This document shows, one piece after another, positions 7,850-17,260 of a DNA stretch of 64,000 bases. Both the position numbers and the translations under genes were made by a program. Source of the stretch: Conexibacter sp. CPCC 206217 (GTDB taxonomy: Bacteria; Actinomycetota; Thermoleophilia; Solirubrobacterales; Solirubrobacteraceae); NCBI RefSeq assembly GCF_030646165.1, contig NZ_JAUTDO010000004.1:310001-374000 (forward strand), in the 5' to 3' direction. Each line of letters opens with the position of its first letter. Position 1 is the stretch's first letter. A model generated the notes under the pieces. It was not told where the DNA came from, did not search any database, and saw only the letters and a program-made list of their open reading frames with translations.

Positions 7850-9601
7850 ATGGGTACCTTGAGTGAGACCCCCTCTCGAGACGAGCCGCCCGTGACCGAC
7901 CTCAGCATCCTCAACTCCCAGCAGCGCGACGCCGCCCTGCAGCGGATGGCGGACGAGACGTTCGAGGTCGTCGTGATCGGCGGCGGCGTCGTCGGCACCG
8001 GCGCGGCGCTCGACGCGGCCTCGCGCGGGCTGTCGGTCGCGCTCGTGGAGGCGCGTGACTTCGCCGCCGGCACGTCGAGCCGCTCCAGCAAGCTGATCCA
8101 CGGCGGCCTGCGCTATCTCGAGCAGCTCGACTTCAGACTCGTGCGCGAGGCGCTGCGAGAGCGCAGACTGCTGCTCAACACGCTCGCGCCGCACCTCGTC
8201 AAACCGGTCCCGTTCCTCTACCCGCTGGAGCACCACGTGTGGGAGCGCGGCTACGTCGGCGCCGGCATGCTGCTCTACGACGAGCTGGCCGGCCACGACG
8301 GCGTGCCGAGACACCGGCACCTGACCAAGCGCCAGGCGCTGCGGATCGCGCCGGGGTTGAAGCCGGATTCGCTGATAGGCGGGATCCAGTACTACGACGG
8401 CAGAGTCGACGACGCGCGCCACACGCTGACGGTCGCGCGCACCGCCGCCCACTACGGCGCCGCGGTCGCCAACAACGCGGCCGTCGTCAGCTTCCTGCGC
8501 GAGGGCGAGCGCGTGACGGGCGTGCGCGTGCGCGACGTCGTCAGCGGCAGAGAGATCGACGTGCGCGCGCAGCAGGTCGTCAACTCGACCGGCGTCTGGA
8601 CCGACGACCTGCAACACCTCGTCGGCGAGCGCGGCAAGTTCAGAGTGCGCGCCTCCAAGGGCGTCCACCTCGTCGTCCCGAGAGATCGCATCCAGCTCGA
8701 CACCGGGCTGATCCTCAGAACCGAGAAGAGCGTGCTGTTCGTGATCCCGTGGGGCCGCCACTGGATCGTCGGCACGACCGACACCGACTGGGAGCTGAGC
8801 AAGGCACACCCCGCCGCCAGCAGGACCGACATCGACTACGTGCTGGAGCACGCCAACAGAGCGCTCGCGCAGCCGCTCACGCACGCCGACGTCGAGGGCG
8901 TCTACGCGGGCCTGCGGCCGCTGCTGTCGGGCGAGTCGGAGTCGACCTCGCAGCTGAGCCGCGAGCACAGCGTCGCGGTGCCGGTGCCCGGCCTCGTCGC
9001 GGTCGCGGGCGGCAAGTACACGACCTACCGCGTGATGGGCAAGGACGCGATCGACGCCGCCGCGCGCGGGATCGACCGCTCCGTGCCGCCGTCGGCGACG
9101 CACCACACGGAGCTGCTGGGCGCCGAGGGCTACTGGGCGCTGTGGAACGGCCGCCACCGGATCGCGGCCGAGAGCGGCCTGCACATCGCGCGCGTCGAGC
9201 ACCTGCTGAACCGCTACGGCTCCCGCATCGACGAGCTGCTGGCGCTGATCGCCGAGCGCCCCGAGCTGGCCGAGCCGCTGCCGGGCGCCGACGACTACCT
9301 GCAGGTCGAGGCCGTCCACGCCGCCTCGCACGAGGGCGCGCGCCATCTCGACGACGTGCTCGCGCGCCGCACGCGGATCTCGATCGAGACGTTCCACCGC
9401 GGTGTCGAGACCGCGCCGACCGCGGCGGCGCTGATGGGCAGGGTGCTCGGCTGGAGCAGAGCCGAGATCAGAACAGAGGTCGACACCTACACGGCCCGCG
9501 TCGAGGCCGAGCGACGCTCTCAGGAGCAGCCCGACGACAAGGCCGCCGACGAGGTCCGCACCGCGGCGCCGGACCTGCTGGCCGGCGTGACGGAGAGCTG
9601 A
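7850..9601 (+). CDS. glpD: Glycerol-3-phosphate dehydrogenase (FAD-dependent, aerobic)
   Basis: This 583-aa flavoprotein oxidises sn-glycerol 3-phosphate to dihydroxyacetone phosphate at the membrane, passing electrons to quinone. The dinucleotide-binding motif IGGGVVGTG lies near residues 43-51, followed by the family signature SSRSSKLIHGGLRYLEQ. A DAO-type core and the C-terminal helical domain (residues ~400-560) are complete. Start uncertain: ATG 7850 is used because the duplicated promoter DNA of the divergent gene ends at 7842; GTG 7892 is an alternative, and neither has a good ribosome site. No glpF or glpK is adjacent. Confidence 0.9.
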   Translation: MGTLSETPSRDEPPVTDLSILNSQQRDAALQRMADETFEVVVIGGGVVGTGAALDAASRGLSVALVEARDFAAGTSSRSSKLIHGGLRYLEQLDFRLVREALRERRLLLNTLAPHLVKPVPFLYPLEHHVWERGYVGAGMLLYDELAGHDGVPRHRHLTKRQALRIAPGLKPDSLIGGIQYYDGRVDDARHTLTVARTAAHYGAAVANNAAVVSFLREGERVTGVRVRDVVSGREIDVRAQQVVNSTGVWTDDLQHLVGERGKFRVRASKGVHLVVPRDRIQLDTGLILRTEKSVLFVIPWGRHWIVGTTDTDWELSKAHPAASRTDIDYVLEHANRALAQPLTHADVEGVYAGLRPLLSGESESTSQLSREHSVAVPVPGLVAVAGGKYTTYRVMGKDAIDAAARGIDRSVPPSATHHTELLGAEGYWALWNGRHRIAAESGLHIARVEHLLNRYGSRIDELLALIAERPELAEPLPGADDYLQVEAVHAASHEGARHLDDVLARRTRISIETFHRGVETAPTAAALMGRVLGWSRAEIRTEVDTYTARVEAERRSQEQPDDKAADEVRTAAPDLLAGVTES

Positions 9602-9649
9602 GCGGGGCACAGGCGCGCGTCGCGGGCGCGCCGCTCGGCACCACGGCTC

Positions 9650-10306
9650 TCAGCGCCGCGGCGGCGCCTTCCAGTCCGCCATCGCGACGTCGAGCTGCGC
9701 CTCGTCGAGCGCGGCGACGGGGAGCTGGCTGTGGCCGTCGCGGCGGGCGCGCAGGCCGTCGAGCACGATCGCGAGGTAGCGCCGCCACAGCTCGGGCTCG
9801 ATCTCGCGCGAGAAGTCGAGCACGGTGCCGAGCATCAGCTGCAGCAGCGGCGTGTCGCGGCCCTCGACGTCGTCGCGCAGCCTGCCGGCGGCGCGGGCGC
9901 GGTCGACCAACTCGACCACGATCGGCGCCATCGTGTCGCGCGCGTGGGCGACGCGGTGCTGGCCGTGCGCGGTGTCGAACAACAGCTCCTTCAGGCCGCG
10001 ATCCTCCGCCTGGGCGATCAGCGTCTGCTCCATGAACCAGACGAGGCCGTCCCAGGCGTCGTCGTACGCGAGGCCCTGACGCGCGAGCTCCGCCATCGCC
10101 TCGATGCGGTCCTCGAAGAGCGCGTCGATCAGCTCCTCCTTGTTGGCGAAGCGGCGGTAGACCGTGCCGACGCCGACGCCGGCGTGGTGCGCGACGTCGT
10201 CCATCGTGACGCCGAGGCCGCGCGCGGCGAAGACCTCGCGCGCGGCGTCGAGGATGCGGCGCAGGTTGCGCTCGGCGTCGCGCCGCAACGGCTTGGCATC
10301 GCTCAT
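9650..10306 (-). CDS. TetR-family regulator, divergent from DHA2 efflux pump
   Basis: This 218-aa protein has the N-terminal TetR helix-turn-helix (about residues 12-58; DDVAHHAGVGVGTVYRRF) and a variable ligand-binding helical domain. The chosen start is the ATG at 10306, giving the usual short arm before the first helix; the frame is open further upstream but that part reads as intergenic. It is divergent from the drug-efflux-like MFS gene at 10428, a layout in which TetR proteins normally repress the pump and themselves. Ligand unknown. Confidence 0.85.
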   Translation of the reverse strand: MSDAKPLRRDAERNLRRILDAAREVFAARGLGVTMDDVAHHAGVGVGTVYRRFANKEELIDALFEDRIEAMAELARQGLAYDDAWDGLVWFMEQTLIAQAEDRGLKELLFDTAHGQHRVAHARDTMAPIVVELVDRARAAGRLRDDVEGRDTPLLQLMLGTVLDFSREIEPELWRRYLAIVLDGLRARRDGHSQLPVAALDEAQLDVAMADWKAPPRR

Positions 10307-10314
10307 CCGTCCAT

Positions 10315-10354
10315 CGTAGCGAAATCGGAGGATACTTCTCCACTTTGCTGCTAC
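10315..10354. promoter_or_regulatory. Imperfect palindrome in TetR/MFS intergenic region
   Basis: Between the divergent starts there is an imperfect dyad: CGTAGC and GCTACG as outer arms around GGAGGATACTTCTCC, which is itself partly self-complementary. The stretch is less GC-rich than its surroundings. It is a plausible TetR operator overlapping the tetR promoter, but symmetry is weak. Confidence 0.35.
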
Positions 10355-10427
10355 GCTGCGCGTCACCAAAGTTGAGTAACCACCTCCGCTTCTCACCGGA
10401 TTGTCGTGGGGAGCCGTGAAAGGCACG

Positions 10428-11891
10428 ATGTCCGCTCCCCCCGTCTCCACCAACCCGCATCACGAACGCCGCTGGCTGATCCTCGCGATCATCGGCATCG
10501 CGCAGCTGATGGTCGTGCTCGACGCGACGATCGTGAACATCGCGCTGCCGTCGGCCCAGGACGCGCTCGGCTTCACCGACGCCAACCGCCAGTGGGTCGT
10601 GACCGCTTATGCCCTGTCGTTCGGCTCGCTGCTGCTGCTCGGCGGGCGCATCGGCGACCTGATCGGGCGCAAGCGCGTCTTCGTCGTCGGCCTGATCGGC
10701 TTCGCCGTCGCCTCCGCGATCGGCGGCGCGGCGCAGAGCTTCGGCATGCTCGTCTTCGCACGTGCGCTGCAGGGCGCGTTCGGCGCGCTGCTGGCACCCG
10801 CCGCGCTGTCGCTGCTGACGACGACCTTCACCGACCCGAACGAGCGCGGCAGAGCGTTCGGCGTCTTCGGCGCGATCGCCGGCTCCGGCGCGGCGATCGG
10901 CCTGCTGCTCGGCGGCCTGCTGACCGAGTACCTGTCGTGGCGCTGGTGCCTCTACGTCAACCTGCTGTTCGCGATTCCGACCGCGTTCGCCGGGCTCGCG
11001 CTGCTGCACGACGTCGCCGATCCGAGCAAGCCGCGGCTCGACATCCCGGGCACGCTCGCCTCGGGCCTCGGCCTCTTCTCGCTCGTGTTCGGCTTCGCGA
11101 AGGCCGAGAGCGACGGCTGGGGCGCGCCGATCACGATCGGCTTCCTCGTCGCCGCCGTCGTGCTGCTGGGCCTGTTCGTCGCGCTGCAGTCGCGCGTCGA
11201 GCACCCGCTGCTGCCGCTGCGCGTCGTCAAGGACCGCGACCGCGGCGGCGCCTACATCGCGATGGGGATCACCGGCGCCGGCATGTTCGGCGTCTTCCTC
11301 TTCCTGACGTACTACCTGCAGCAGACGCTCGGCTTCTCGCCGGTCGAGACCGGCCTCGCGTTCCTGCCGCTGAGCTTCGCGATCATGTTGTCGGCGACGA
11401 GCGCGACGGCGAAGCTGATGCCGCGTTTCGGCCACAAGCCGCTGATCGTCCCGGGCATGGCGATGGCCGCCGTGGCGATGGTGCTGCTGACGCAGATCGG
11501 CGCCGACTCCAGCTACGCCGCGCACGTGCTGCCGGCGCTGCTGATCATGGGCCTCGGCCTCGGCCTCGTCTTCGCGCCGGCGATGAGCGTCGCGACGATC
11601 GGCGTCGACCGCCACGACGCGGGCATCGCCTCGGCGCTCGTCAACACCGCTCAGCAGGTCGGCGGCTCGGTCGGCACCGCGCTGCTGTCGACGCTGTTCG
11701 CCAGCGCCGTCAGCGGCTTCGTCGCCGACAACGGCGCGGGCTCAGCGGCCGACGCCGCCGTGCACGGTTACACGACCGCGTTCTGGTGGTCCGCCGCGAT
11801 CTTCGCCGCGGGCGCGCTGATCTCACTGCTGCTGCTGAAGCCGGGCGTCGTGCAGGTGGACCCGGAGGCCGAGCCGGTGATGGCCCACTAG
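10428..11891 (+). CDS. DHA2-family (EmrB/QacA-like) MFS efflux transporter
   Basis: This 487-aa membrane protein has about 14 predicted transmembrane segments. Motif D1 LDATIVNIALPSAQ near residues 30-43 and the loop 2-3 motif GGRIGDLIGRKR mark the DHA2 group of drug:H+ antiporters. The start ATG 10428 is preceded by GAAAGG. It ends at a TAG that overlaps the stop of the convergent small gene (shared CTAG). The divergent TetR gene probably controls it; substrates unknown. Confidence 0.88.
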   Translation: MSAPPVSTNPHHERRWLILAIIGIAQLMVVLDATIVNIALPSAQDALGFTDANRQWVVTAYALSFGSLLLLGGRIGDLIGRKRVFVVGLIGFAVASAIGGAAQSFGMLVFARALQGAFGALLAPAALSLLTTTFTDPNERGRAFGVFGAIAGSGAAIGLLLGGLLTEYLSWRWCLYVNLLFAIPTAFAGLALLHDVADPSKPRLDIPGTLASGLGLFSLVFGFAKAESDGWGAPITIGFLVAAVVLLGLFVALQSRVEHPLLPLRVVKDRDRGGAYIAMGITGAGMFGVFLFLTYYLQQTLGFSPVETGLAFLPLSFAIMLSATSATAKLMPRFGHKPLIVPGMAMAAVAMVLLTQIGADSSYAAHVLPALLIMGLGLGLVFAPAMSVATIGVDRHDAGIASALVNTAQQVGGSVGTALLSTLFASAVSGFVADNGAGSAADAAVHGYTTAFWWSAAIFAAGALISLLLLKPGVVQVDPEAEPVMAH

Positions 11892-12163
11892 GCAGCGGGC
11901 GCGCCGCCCGGGGTCGTCCCGGTCGACGGGGCGGTGTCGTGCGGCAGCTCGCCGGGCGAGGCGCCGCCGCTGGGCGCACCGATGTTGGAGGCCTGCGGCG
12001 GGCCGAGCGGGTAGGCGTCGGAGTCGGCGTGCCAGATGCCGAGGACCGTCGCCGTGCCGCTGGCGGGGTCGCCCGCGGGCGCGATCGGCGCGGCGACGAG
12101 CGCCGAGACGAGTGTCAGCGCGACGCTCTTCGCACGGGCAGACCGTGCGATTGTGCGGTGCAT
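11888..12163 (-). CDS. Small exported hypothetical protein
   Basis: This 91-aa protein has a basic N-terminus (MHRTIARSARAKS), a hydrophobic core (VALTLVSALVAAPIAP) and a low-complexity Gly/Pro/Ser/Ala tail, so it is probably secreted. GGGA lies six bases before the ATG. I recognise no domain. Its stop overlaps that of the MFS gene. It could be spurious, but the signal peptide and ribosome site together support a real gene. Confidence 0.5.
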   Translation of the reverse strand: MHRTIARSARAKSVALTLVSALVAAPIAPAGDPASGTATVLGIWHADSDAYPLGPPQASNIGAPSGGASPGELPHDTAPSTGTTPGGAPAA

Positions 12164-12199
12164 TCGGTCCCTTCAGACGAGCGACGAGGCGAGCGGGCG

Positions 12200-12231
12200 G
12201 CGGGAGCGTAGCTGCCGCTCCGCGCTCCCGC
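12200..12231 (-). terminator. 9-bp hairpin after arsR
   Basis: GCGGGAGCG at 12200-12208 is complementary to CGCTCCCGC at 12223-12231. It lies immediately after the arsR stop and before the small exported gene, so it probably ends the SRPBCC-arsR transcript. No T-tract. Confidence 0.4.
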
Positions 12232-12254
12232 ACGCCTCGCACGCGACCTTGCAG

Positions 12255-12584
12255 CTACGCCTCCTCCGCCAGCCGCTTGATCGCGGCCAGGCGGCGGTCC
12301 CATGCGGCGGCCAGCTCGTCCATCTGGCGGGCGGTCGCCTCGAGCCGCTGCGGGCGCACGCGGTAGCGCACCTCGCGGCCGGCGCGGCGCCGCTCGACGA
12401 GCCCGGCTCTGTCGAGCACGACGAGGTGCTTGATCACCGCCGGGCGACTGACGGGCAGCTGCCCGGCGAGCGTCGTCGCCGTGCCCTCGCCCTGTTCGGC
12501 GAGCGTGCCGAGCAGGCGCCAGCGGGTCGGGTCGGCGAGCGCGGCGAAGACCTCCGGTGCCGGGTCGGCGACCGCTGCGCTCAT
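12255..12584 (-). CDS. ArsR/SmtB-family repressor
   Basis: This 109-aa winged-helix protein has the recognition helix region LPVSRPAVIKHLVVLDRAGL (about 44-63) and the wing ERRRAGREVRYRV. The CxC metal site of ArsR/SmtB is absent, so it is of the non-metal type often found with SRPBCC proteins. Its ATG overlaps the TGA of the upstream SRPBCC gene (ATGA), showing translational coupling. It probably autoregulates the two-gene operon through the palindrome at 13068. Confidence 0.88.
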   Translation of the reverse strand: MSAAVADPAPEVFAALADPTRWRLLGTLAEQGEGTATTLAGQLPVSRPAVIKHLVVLDRAGLVERRRAGREVRYRVRPQRLEATARQMDELAAAWDRRLAAIKRLAEEA

Positions 12585-13042
12585 CGGCTGACCACCGCCT
12601 GTTGCGCGTAGGCGATCAGGTCGTCCAGCTCCAGCTGCCAGCCGCGCACGTTGCCGTCGCGGTTCTCGGCGCGCTGCTCGTCGGCCATGTCGAGCGACGC
12701 GAAGCCGGTCTCGACGACGCGCAGCCGCGTCGCCTCGCCCTCGCGGACGAGCGTGAACTCGACGAGCGTCGAGTTGCCCGGCACCGGCTCGGCCTCGTCC
12801 CGCGGTCCGAACGGTGCCCAGCGGTAGGCGAAGCGGTGCGGCGGCTCGACGGTCTCGACGCGCCCGCGCGTCGTGCCGTGCTTGGTCCAGCTGAAGCGCA
12901 TCGCCCCACCTGGTCGCAGGTCGATCTCGGCGCCCGCGTCGCCGAACCAGGTGCCGACGTGCTCGGCCTCGGTCAGCAGCTCCCACACGCGCTCGACGGG
13001 TGCCTGGATCAGGACGTCGCGTTCGATCTGGTCGGCCACCAT
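12581..13042 (-). CDS. SRPBCC (AHSA1/START-like) domain protein
   Basis: This 153-aa single-domain protein shows the AHSA1 pattern: an N-terminal strand IERDVLIQAPVERVWELLT, a mid-domain GAMRFSW and a C-terminal helix around NVRGWQLELDDLIAYA. The fold binds hydrophobic ligands in a deep pocket. The start ATG at 13042 has an excellent GGAGGT five bases upstream. It is first in an operon with arsR (4-nt overlap). Such pairs are common in actinobacteria; ligand and role unknown. Confidence 0.85.
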   Translation of the reverse strand: MVADQIERDVLIQAPVERVWELLTEAEHVGTWFGDAGAEIDLRPGGAMRFSWTKHGTTRGRVETVEPPHRFAYRWAPFGPRDEAEPVPGNSTLVEFTLVREGEATRLRVVETGFASLDMADEQRAENRDGNVRGWQLELDDLIAYAQQAVVSR

Positions 13043-13067
13043 GGCATACCTCCAACGGATTGATTGC

Positions 13068-13083
13068 GTAACTCGCAGGTTAC
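13068..13083 (-). promoter_or_regulatory. Operator-like palindrome upstream of SRPBCC-arsR
   Basis: GTAAC at 13068-13072 and GTTAC at 13079-13083 form a perfect 5+5 dyad with a 6-bp spacer, about 26 bp before the SRPBCC start. The position and AT-richer composition fit an ArsR-family operator overlapping the promoter. Confidence 0.55.
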
Positions 13084-13197
13084 ACATCCGACACCGGAGA
13101 CGCAACCCCGCGGTTACTCCTCGTCAGGGAACTGCGGGGGAAGCACAGGGGAGCTCCCTCATGTGGCGTGGGCAAATCGATCCGTACGGTGGAGTGC

Positions 13198-14616
13198 ATG
13201 CACCGCCATCCGCTGCTTCTCGCCTGCCTCTGCGCCGTCCTGCTGCTCCCCTCGGCCGCGTCCGCCTCGACCACGCTCGGCACCAGCCCGGAGGTCGCGC
13301 TGCCGACGACGCCGCTCGCCGGCTGCGCCCCCGCGCTCGCCTGCACCGTCGCCCAGGAGCGCCTCGCCAACCTCGACCTGAACGTGCCGGACACGGGCGT
13401 CGTCGTGCGGTGGCGGGTGCACGGCAGCGCCGGACAGGTGCGGCTGCGGCGCGTCGGCGGCGGTGCGACCGCGCCTGCGGCGCTGCCGGCGAGCGCCGGC
13501 GCGGTCGAGCAGACGGCGCAGTTGCCGGTGCGGTCGGGCGACCTGCTCGCGCTCGACCTGCTCGACGGCGCGCAGGTCTCGCGCGAGCCCTCGCCGTTCA
13601 TCAGCGGCGCGGACATGACCAGCACCTGGACGCCGCCGCTCGCCGACGGCGAGACGCGCGCGCCGTCGGCGAGCTTCGAGGGCTATTGGCTGTTCGAGGC
13701 GGAGATCGAACCCGACGCGGACGGCGACGGCCGCGGCGACGAGACCCAGGACCCCGACCACGGCATGCCGCCCGGGCAACCGAGCAACCCGGTCCCGCCC
13801 ACCCCGCCGGCGCCTCCGACGGCTCCATCGCCGCCGACGCCCGATCTGTACGCCGGCCTGCCGGCCGCCGGCCCAGCGCTGAAGCTCGCCGCCACGGCCG
13901 CCGCGACGAGACAGGGCGTCGTCACGGTCTCGCTCGCGAACCCGTACGCGTTCAAGCTGACCGGCAGAGCGACGCTGAGACAGGGGCGCAGCAACGCTGC
14001 CACGACGAAGGTGACGCTGGCGGCCGCCAGCACCCGCTTGCTGAGACTGCGGCTGGCGAAGGCGGCGGCACGCACGCTCGCGCGCAGACGGACGCTGAAG
14101 CTGATCCTCGCCGTCACGCTCAGAGCACCGGTCGGCAAGGCGCGCACGACGACGCGAGCGGTCGTCGTCAAGCTCGGCGCCGTGGCGAGAAGAGCGCCGC
14201 CGAGAAGCGGCGGCGGCACCGGCGGCGGCAGCAGAGGCGACGCCCCCAGCGGCGGTGGAGCCGGCTTCGACGGCACCTACCGCGCGCCCGACGGGCAGAC
14301 GATGGTCGTCGCGAACGGGTTCGTGACGACCTTCAACGGCGACCTGACGCTCTACTGCACCAAGAGCGGGCGGCAGACGAGAACGTCCTACGCGATGATC
14401 GCCGACGACCCCGACCCGAAGGTCGCCGCCGACGGCAGCTTCACGTGGGAGGCGACGAGAGGCTACGGCTTCGAGAAGCTCAGATTCGACGGCCGCATCC
14501 AGGGCGACGCCGTGACCGGCAGACTGATGGTCGAGGATCGTTCCCCGCTGCTCGGAGGCGACCGGATCGAGTTCGACTACTGCTTCGCGGGCAAGCAGTT
14601 CCGCCTCACGCGCTGA
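13198..14616 (+). CDS. Exported protein with Ca-binding-like Asp repeat and Pro-rich linker
   Basis: This 472-aa protein starts at an ATG preceded by GGAG. A signal peptide ends near residue 23. The N-terminal ~170 residues look like a beta-rich domain. DADGDGRGDETQDPD (about 180-194) resembles the calcium loops of thrombospondin type-3 repeats. A Pro/Thr-rich linker (~200-220) and a beta-strand domain follow, then a Gly/Ser linker and a C-terminal domain beginning FDGTYRAPDGQ. I do not recognise a catalytic site. Surface or matrix function is inferred from architecture. AGA arginine codons are frequent. Confidence 0.7.
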   Translation: MHRHPLLLACLCAVLLLPSAASASTTLGTSPEVALPTTPLAGCAPALACTVAQERLANLDLNVPDTGVVVRWRVHGSAGQVRLRRVGGGATAPAALPASAGAVEQTAQLPVRSGDLLALDLLDGAQVSREPSPFISGADMTSTWTPPLADGETRAPSASFEGYWLFEAEIEPDADGDGRGDETQDPDHGMPPGQPSNPVPPTPPAPPTAPSPPTPDLYAGLPAAGPALKLAATAAATRQGVVTVSLANPYAFKLTGRATLRQGRSNAATTKVTLAAASTRLLRLRLAKAAARTLARRRTLKLILAVTLRAPVGKARTTTRAVVVKLGAVARRAPPRSGGGTGGGSRGDAPSGGGAGFDGTYRAPDGQTMVVANGFVTTFNGDLTLYCTKSGRQTRTSYAMIADDPDPKVAADGSFTWEATRGYGFEKLRFDGRIQGDAVTGRLMVEDRSPLLGGDRIEFDYCFAGKQFRLTR

Positions 14617-14739
14617 GCCGAGTGGACGAAAACAGTACACCGTGCGGTTTGTGCTCAAGGCCGCTCCACCCATGGCCGATAGTGCGCTCAAGCGTCCGGT
14701 CGGGGCGCATCTGCGAGCAAGGGGAGGGACCGAACGCTG

Positions 14740-15654
14740 ATGAAGCGATTCGCGGGAGTGCTGTTGACCGTCGTGCTGGGGCTGTTGCTGATCGGGGCGC
14801 CCGCACAGGCCGCACCGGCGGCGAAGAAGAAGGCGACGACGTGCGTGGCGAAGAAGGCGAAGAAGGCGAGCAGGGCCGCGGCCACGAAGGCGGCGGCCAG
14901 ACGCGCGAAGTGCGTCGCCGCCAAGAAGAAGGCAAGAGCGAAGCTCAAGCAGGGCAAGACCGGCAGAACCGGCGCGCGCGGCCCTGCCGGGCCGAAGGGC
15001 GACGGCGGCGCGGCGGGCCCCGCGGGGCAGAACGGCGCACCGGGTCCGACGGGCGCCGCCGGGCAGACCGGCGACACCGGCGCCCCGGGTGCTCCAGGTT
15101 CGCGGGGTCCCGAAGGCCCTGAAGGCCCACAGGGTCCCGAGGGCCCGGCCGCACCCCAGGCGAGCATCGTCAGATACGCGATCGCGCCGGGCATCGTCAC
15201 GACCAGACTCACGAGCGGCTACGAGCAGCTCGCGGGCGGACCGGAGGTGACCGTCGTCGTCCCGCAGTCGGGCACGATCCAGGTGACCGCCTCCGCCGAA
15301 GCCGTCGACGAGCCCGACGTCGGCGACGGCGCGGTCTCGCTCTACGAGGACGGCGTCCAGATGCCGGGCCAGGCGAGCGGTCAGGCCGGCGACGGCGTCG
15401 GCCTCTGCTACGGCCCTGACGGGGTTCTCTTCGACATGCCGGGCGGCTTCGCGCTGGCCGGTCCGTTCGGGACGCCGGGAGCGATGGGCTTCAGCGGCTA
15501 CTGCTCGACCGTCGGCGCACCCGGTCCGGTCACGTTCCAGACGACCGGCGGCAGACACACGTACGAGCTGCGCTACGCCTTCGACTGCGCCTGCAGCGGC
15601 GGCGATCACGCGGCGTTCGAGAACCGTCGTCTGTGGGTCAACCCGGTCCCATGA
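14740..15654 (+). CDS. Exported collagen-like (Gly-X-Y) repeat protein
   Basis: This 304-aa protein begins with a clear signal peptide (1-24), then a Lys/Ala-rich basic stretch with Cys35 and Cys58 (about 26-71). About 22 uninterrupted Gly-X-Y triplets follow (residues 72-137), rich in GPE, GPA and GAP. The remaining ~165 residues form a Cys-containing globular domain that may act as the trimerisation head, as in bacterial collagens. GGGAGGG lies upstream of the ATG. Prokaryotes lack prolyl hydroxylase, so stability would rest on charge pairs. Role (adhesion, spore or cell surface) unknown. Confidence 0.82.
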   Translation: MKRFAGVLLTVVLGLLLIGAPAQAAPAAKKKATTCVAKKAKKASRAAATKAAARRAKCVAAKKKARAKLKQGKTGRTGARGPAGPKGDGGAAGPAGQNGAPGPTGAAGQTGDTGAPGAPGSRGPEGPEGPQGPEGPAAPQASIVRYAIAPGIVTTRLTSGYEQLAGGPEVTVVVPQSGTIQVTASAEAVDEPDVGDGAVSLYEDGVQMPGQASGQAGDGVGLCYGPDGVLFDMPGGFALAGPFGTPGAMGFSGYCSTVGAPGPVTFQTTGGRHTYELRYAFDCACSGGDHAAFENRRLWVNPVP

Positions 15655-15660
15655 CGGAGC

Positions 15661-15695
15661 GCTCGCGCGGCGGCCGGGCCGGTCGCCGCACGAGC
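15661..15695. terminator. Long hairpin between convergent collagen-like and carboxylase genes
   Basis: Outer arms GCTCG/CGAGC and inner arms GCGGCG/CGCCGC with further CCGG pairing form a nearly continuous stem across the 73-bp spacer. It probably terminates both convergent transcripts; no T-tract is visible. Confidence 0.55.
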
Positions 15696-15727
15696 GGGTT
15701 CGTCGCGGCGCCCCGACGGGCGCTGCG

Positions 15728-17260
15728 CTACATCCGGAAGACGCCGTAGCCGACGGGCTGCAGCGGTGCGTTGCCGCACGCGGCGAGCGCGGCGGCGAGC
15801 ACGTCACGGGTGCGACGGGGGTCGATCACGCCGTCGTCCCACAGGCGGGCGGTGGCGTAGATCGGATTGCCCTGGCGCTCGTACTGCTCACGCAACTGGG
15901 CGCCGACCTCGGGCTGACCGACCTCGGTCATCACCGCGCCGGCCTGCTCACCGCCCATCACGCTGATGCGCGCGTTGGGCCACATCCACAGGAAGCGCGG
16001 TGAGTAGGCGCGTCCGCACATGCCGTAGTTGCCGGCGCCGTAGGAGCCGCCGACGATCACCGTCAGCTTCGGCACGCGCGCGCACGAGACCGCGGTGACG
16101 AGCTTGGCGCCGTCCTTCGCGATCCCGCCCGCCTCGTAGTCGCGTCCGACCATGAAGCCGGCGACGTTCTGCACGAACAGCAGCGGGATCCCGCGGCGGT
16201 CGCACAATTCGACGAAGTGCGCACCCTTCAGCGACGACTCGCTGAAGAGCACTCCGTTGTTGGCGACGATCCCGATCGGGTGGCCGTCGACGTGCGCGAA
16301 GGCGCACACCAGCGTCGTCCCGTACAGCGCCTTGAACTCCTGCAGCTCGCCGCCGTCGACGATCCGCGCGAGCAGCTCGCGCACGTCGTAGGGCGTGCGC
16401 GTGTCGAGCGGAACGAGGTCGAAGAGACCGTCGGGGTCGTCGACGTGCGCGGGCGGGCGGGCGGCGATCCGCTCCCACGGCGGATTCCGTTCCCACCCAC
16501 TCGCGGGCAGCGTGCGGACGATGTCGCGGATCCGCTGCAGCGCGTCGGCGTCGTCCTCGGCGAGGTGGTCGACGACGCCGGAGGTGCGCGCGTGCACGTC
16601 GCCGCCGCCCAGCTCCTCAGCCGTCACCTCTTCGCCGGTCGCCGCCTTCACGAGCGGCGGGCCGCCGAGGAAGATCGTCCCCTGCTCGCGCACGATCACG
16701 GTCTCGTCGCTCATCGCCGGGACGTAGGCGCCGCCGGCCGTGCACGAGCCCATCACGGCGCTGATCTGCGCGATCCCGCGCTTGGACATGTTCGCCTGGT
16801 TGAAGAAGATGCGGCCGAAGTGCTCGCGGTCGGGGAAGACCTCGTCCTGCATCGGCAGGAAGGCGCCGCCCGAGTCGACGAGGTAGATGCAGGGCAGTGC
16901 GTTCTCCGCCGCGACCTCCTGCGCACGCAGGTGCTTCTTGACCGTCAGCGGGAAATAGGTGCCGCCCTTCACGGTCGCGTCGTTGGCGACGATCATGCAG
17001 TGACGGCCGTGGACGACGCCGACGCCCGCGACGACGCCCGCGCTCGGCGCCGCGCCGTCGTACAGCTCCTCGGCGGCGAGCGGCGCCAGCTCCAGGAACG
17101 GCGCGCCGGGATCGCAGAGCCGCTCGATCCGCTCACGCGCGGGCAGCTTGCCGCGCGCGACGTGGCGCTCCATCGCCTTCGGCCCGCCCCCGCCGCGGAC
17201 ACGCTCCAGGCGCGCCTCGAGATCGGCGATCAAGGCGAGGTGACCATCGCGGTAGCTCAT
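15728..17260 (-). CDS. mccB: Biotin-dependent acyl-CoA carboxylase beta subunit (methylcrotonyl-CoA carboxylase type)
   Basis: This 510-aa carboxyltransferase has complete N- and C-terminal crotonase-like halves. Motifs include [18 protein letters not shown] near 170-187 and the C-terminal [20 protein letters not shown]. The ending GYGVFRM is typical of 3-methylcrotonyl-CoA carboxylase beta subunits rather than propionyl-CoA ones. It transfers CO2 from carboxybiotin to the acyl-CoA. Its ATG overlaps the TGA of the alpha-subunit gene (ATGA), and both follow an acyl-CoA dehydrogenase, fitting leucine degradation. Another branched or terpenoid acyl-CoA remains possible. Confidence 0.88.
   Translation of the reverse strand: MSYRDGHLALIADLEARLERVRGGGGPKAMERHVARGKLPARERIERLCDPGAPFLELAPLAAEELYDGAAPSAGVVAGVGVVHGRHCMIVANDATVKGGTYFPLTVKKHLRAQEVAAENALPCIYLVDSGGAFLPMQDEVFPDREHFGRIFFNQANMSKRGIAQISAVMGSCTAGGAYVPAMSDETVIVREQGTIFLGGPPLVKAATGEEVTAEELGGGDVHARTSGVVDHLAEDDADALQRIRDIVRTLPASGWERNPPWERIAARPPAHVDDPDGLFDLVPLDTRTPYDVRELLARIVDGGELQEFKALYGTTLVCAFAHVDGHPIGIVANNGVLFSESSLKGAHFVELCDRRGIPLLFVQNVAGFMVGRDYEAGGIAKDGAKLVTAVSCARVPKLTVIVGGSYGAGNYGMCGRAYSPRFLWMWPNARISVMGGEQAGAVMTEVGQPEVGAQLREQYERQGNPIYATARLWDDGVIDPRRTRDVLAAALAACGNAPLQPVGYGVFRM

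Noticed and set aside
13159-15807. An 882-codon minus-strand open frame over the two exported-protein genes
   Set aside because: The plus-strand genes have ribosome sites, signal peptides and collagen repeats; the antisense product has none of these.
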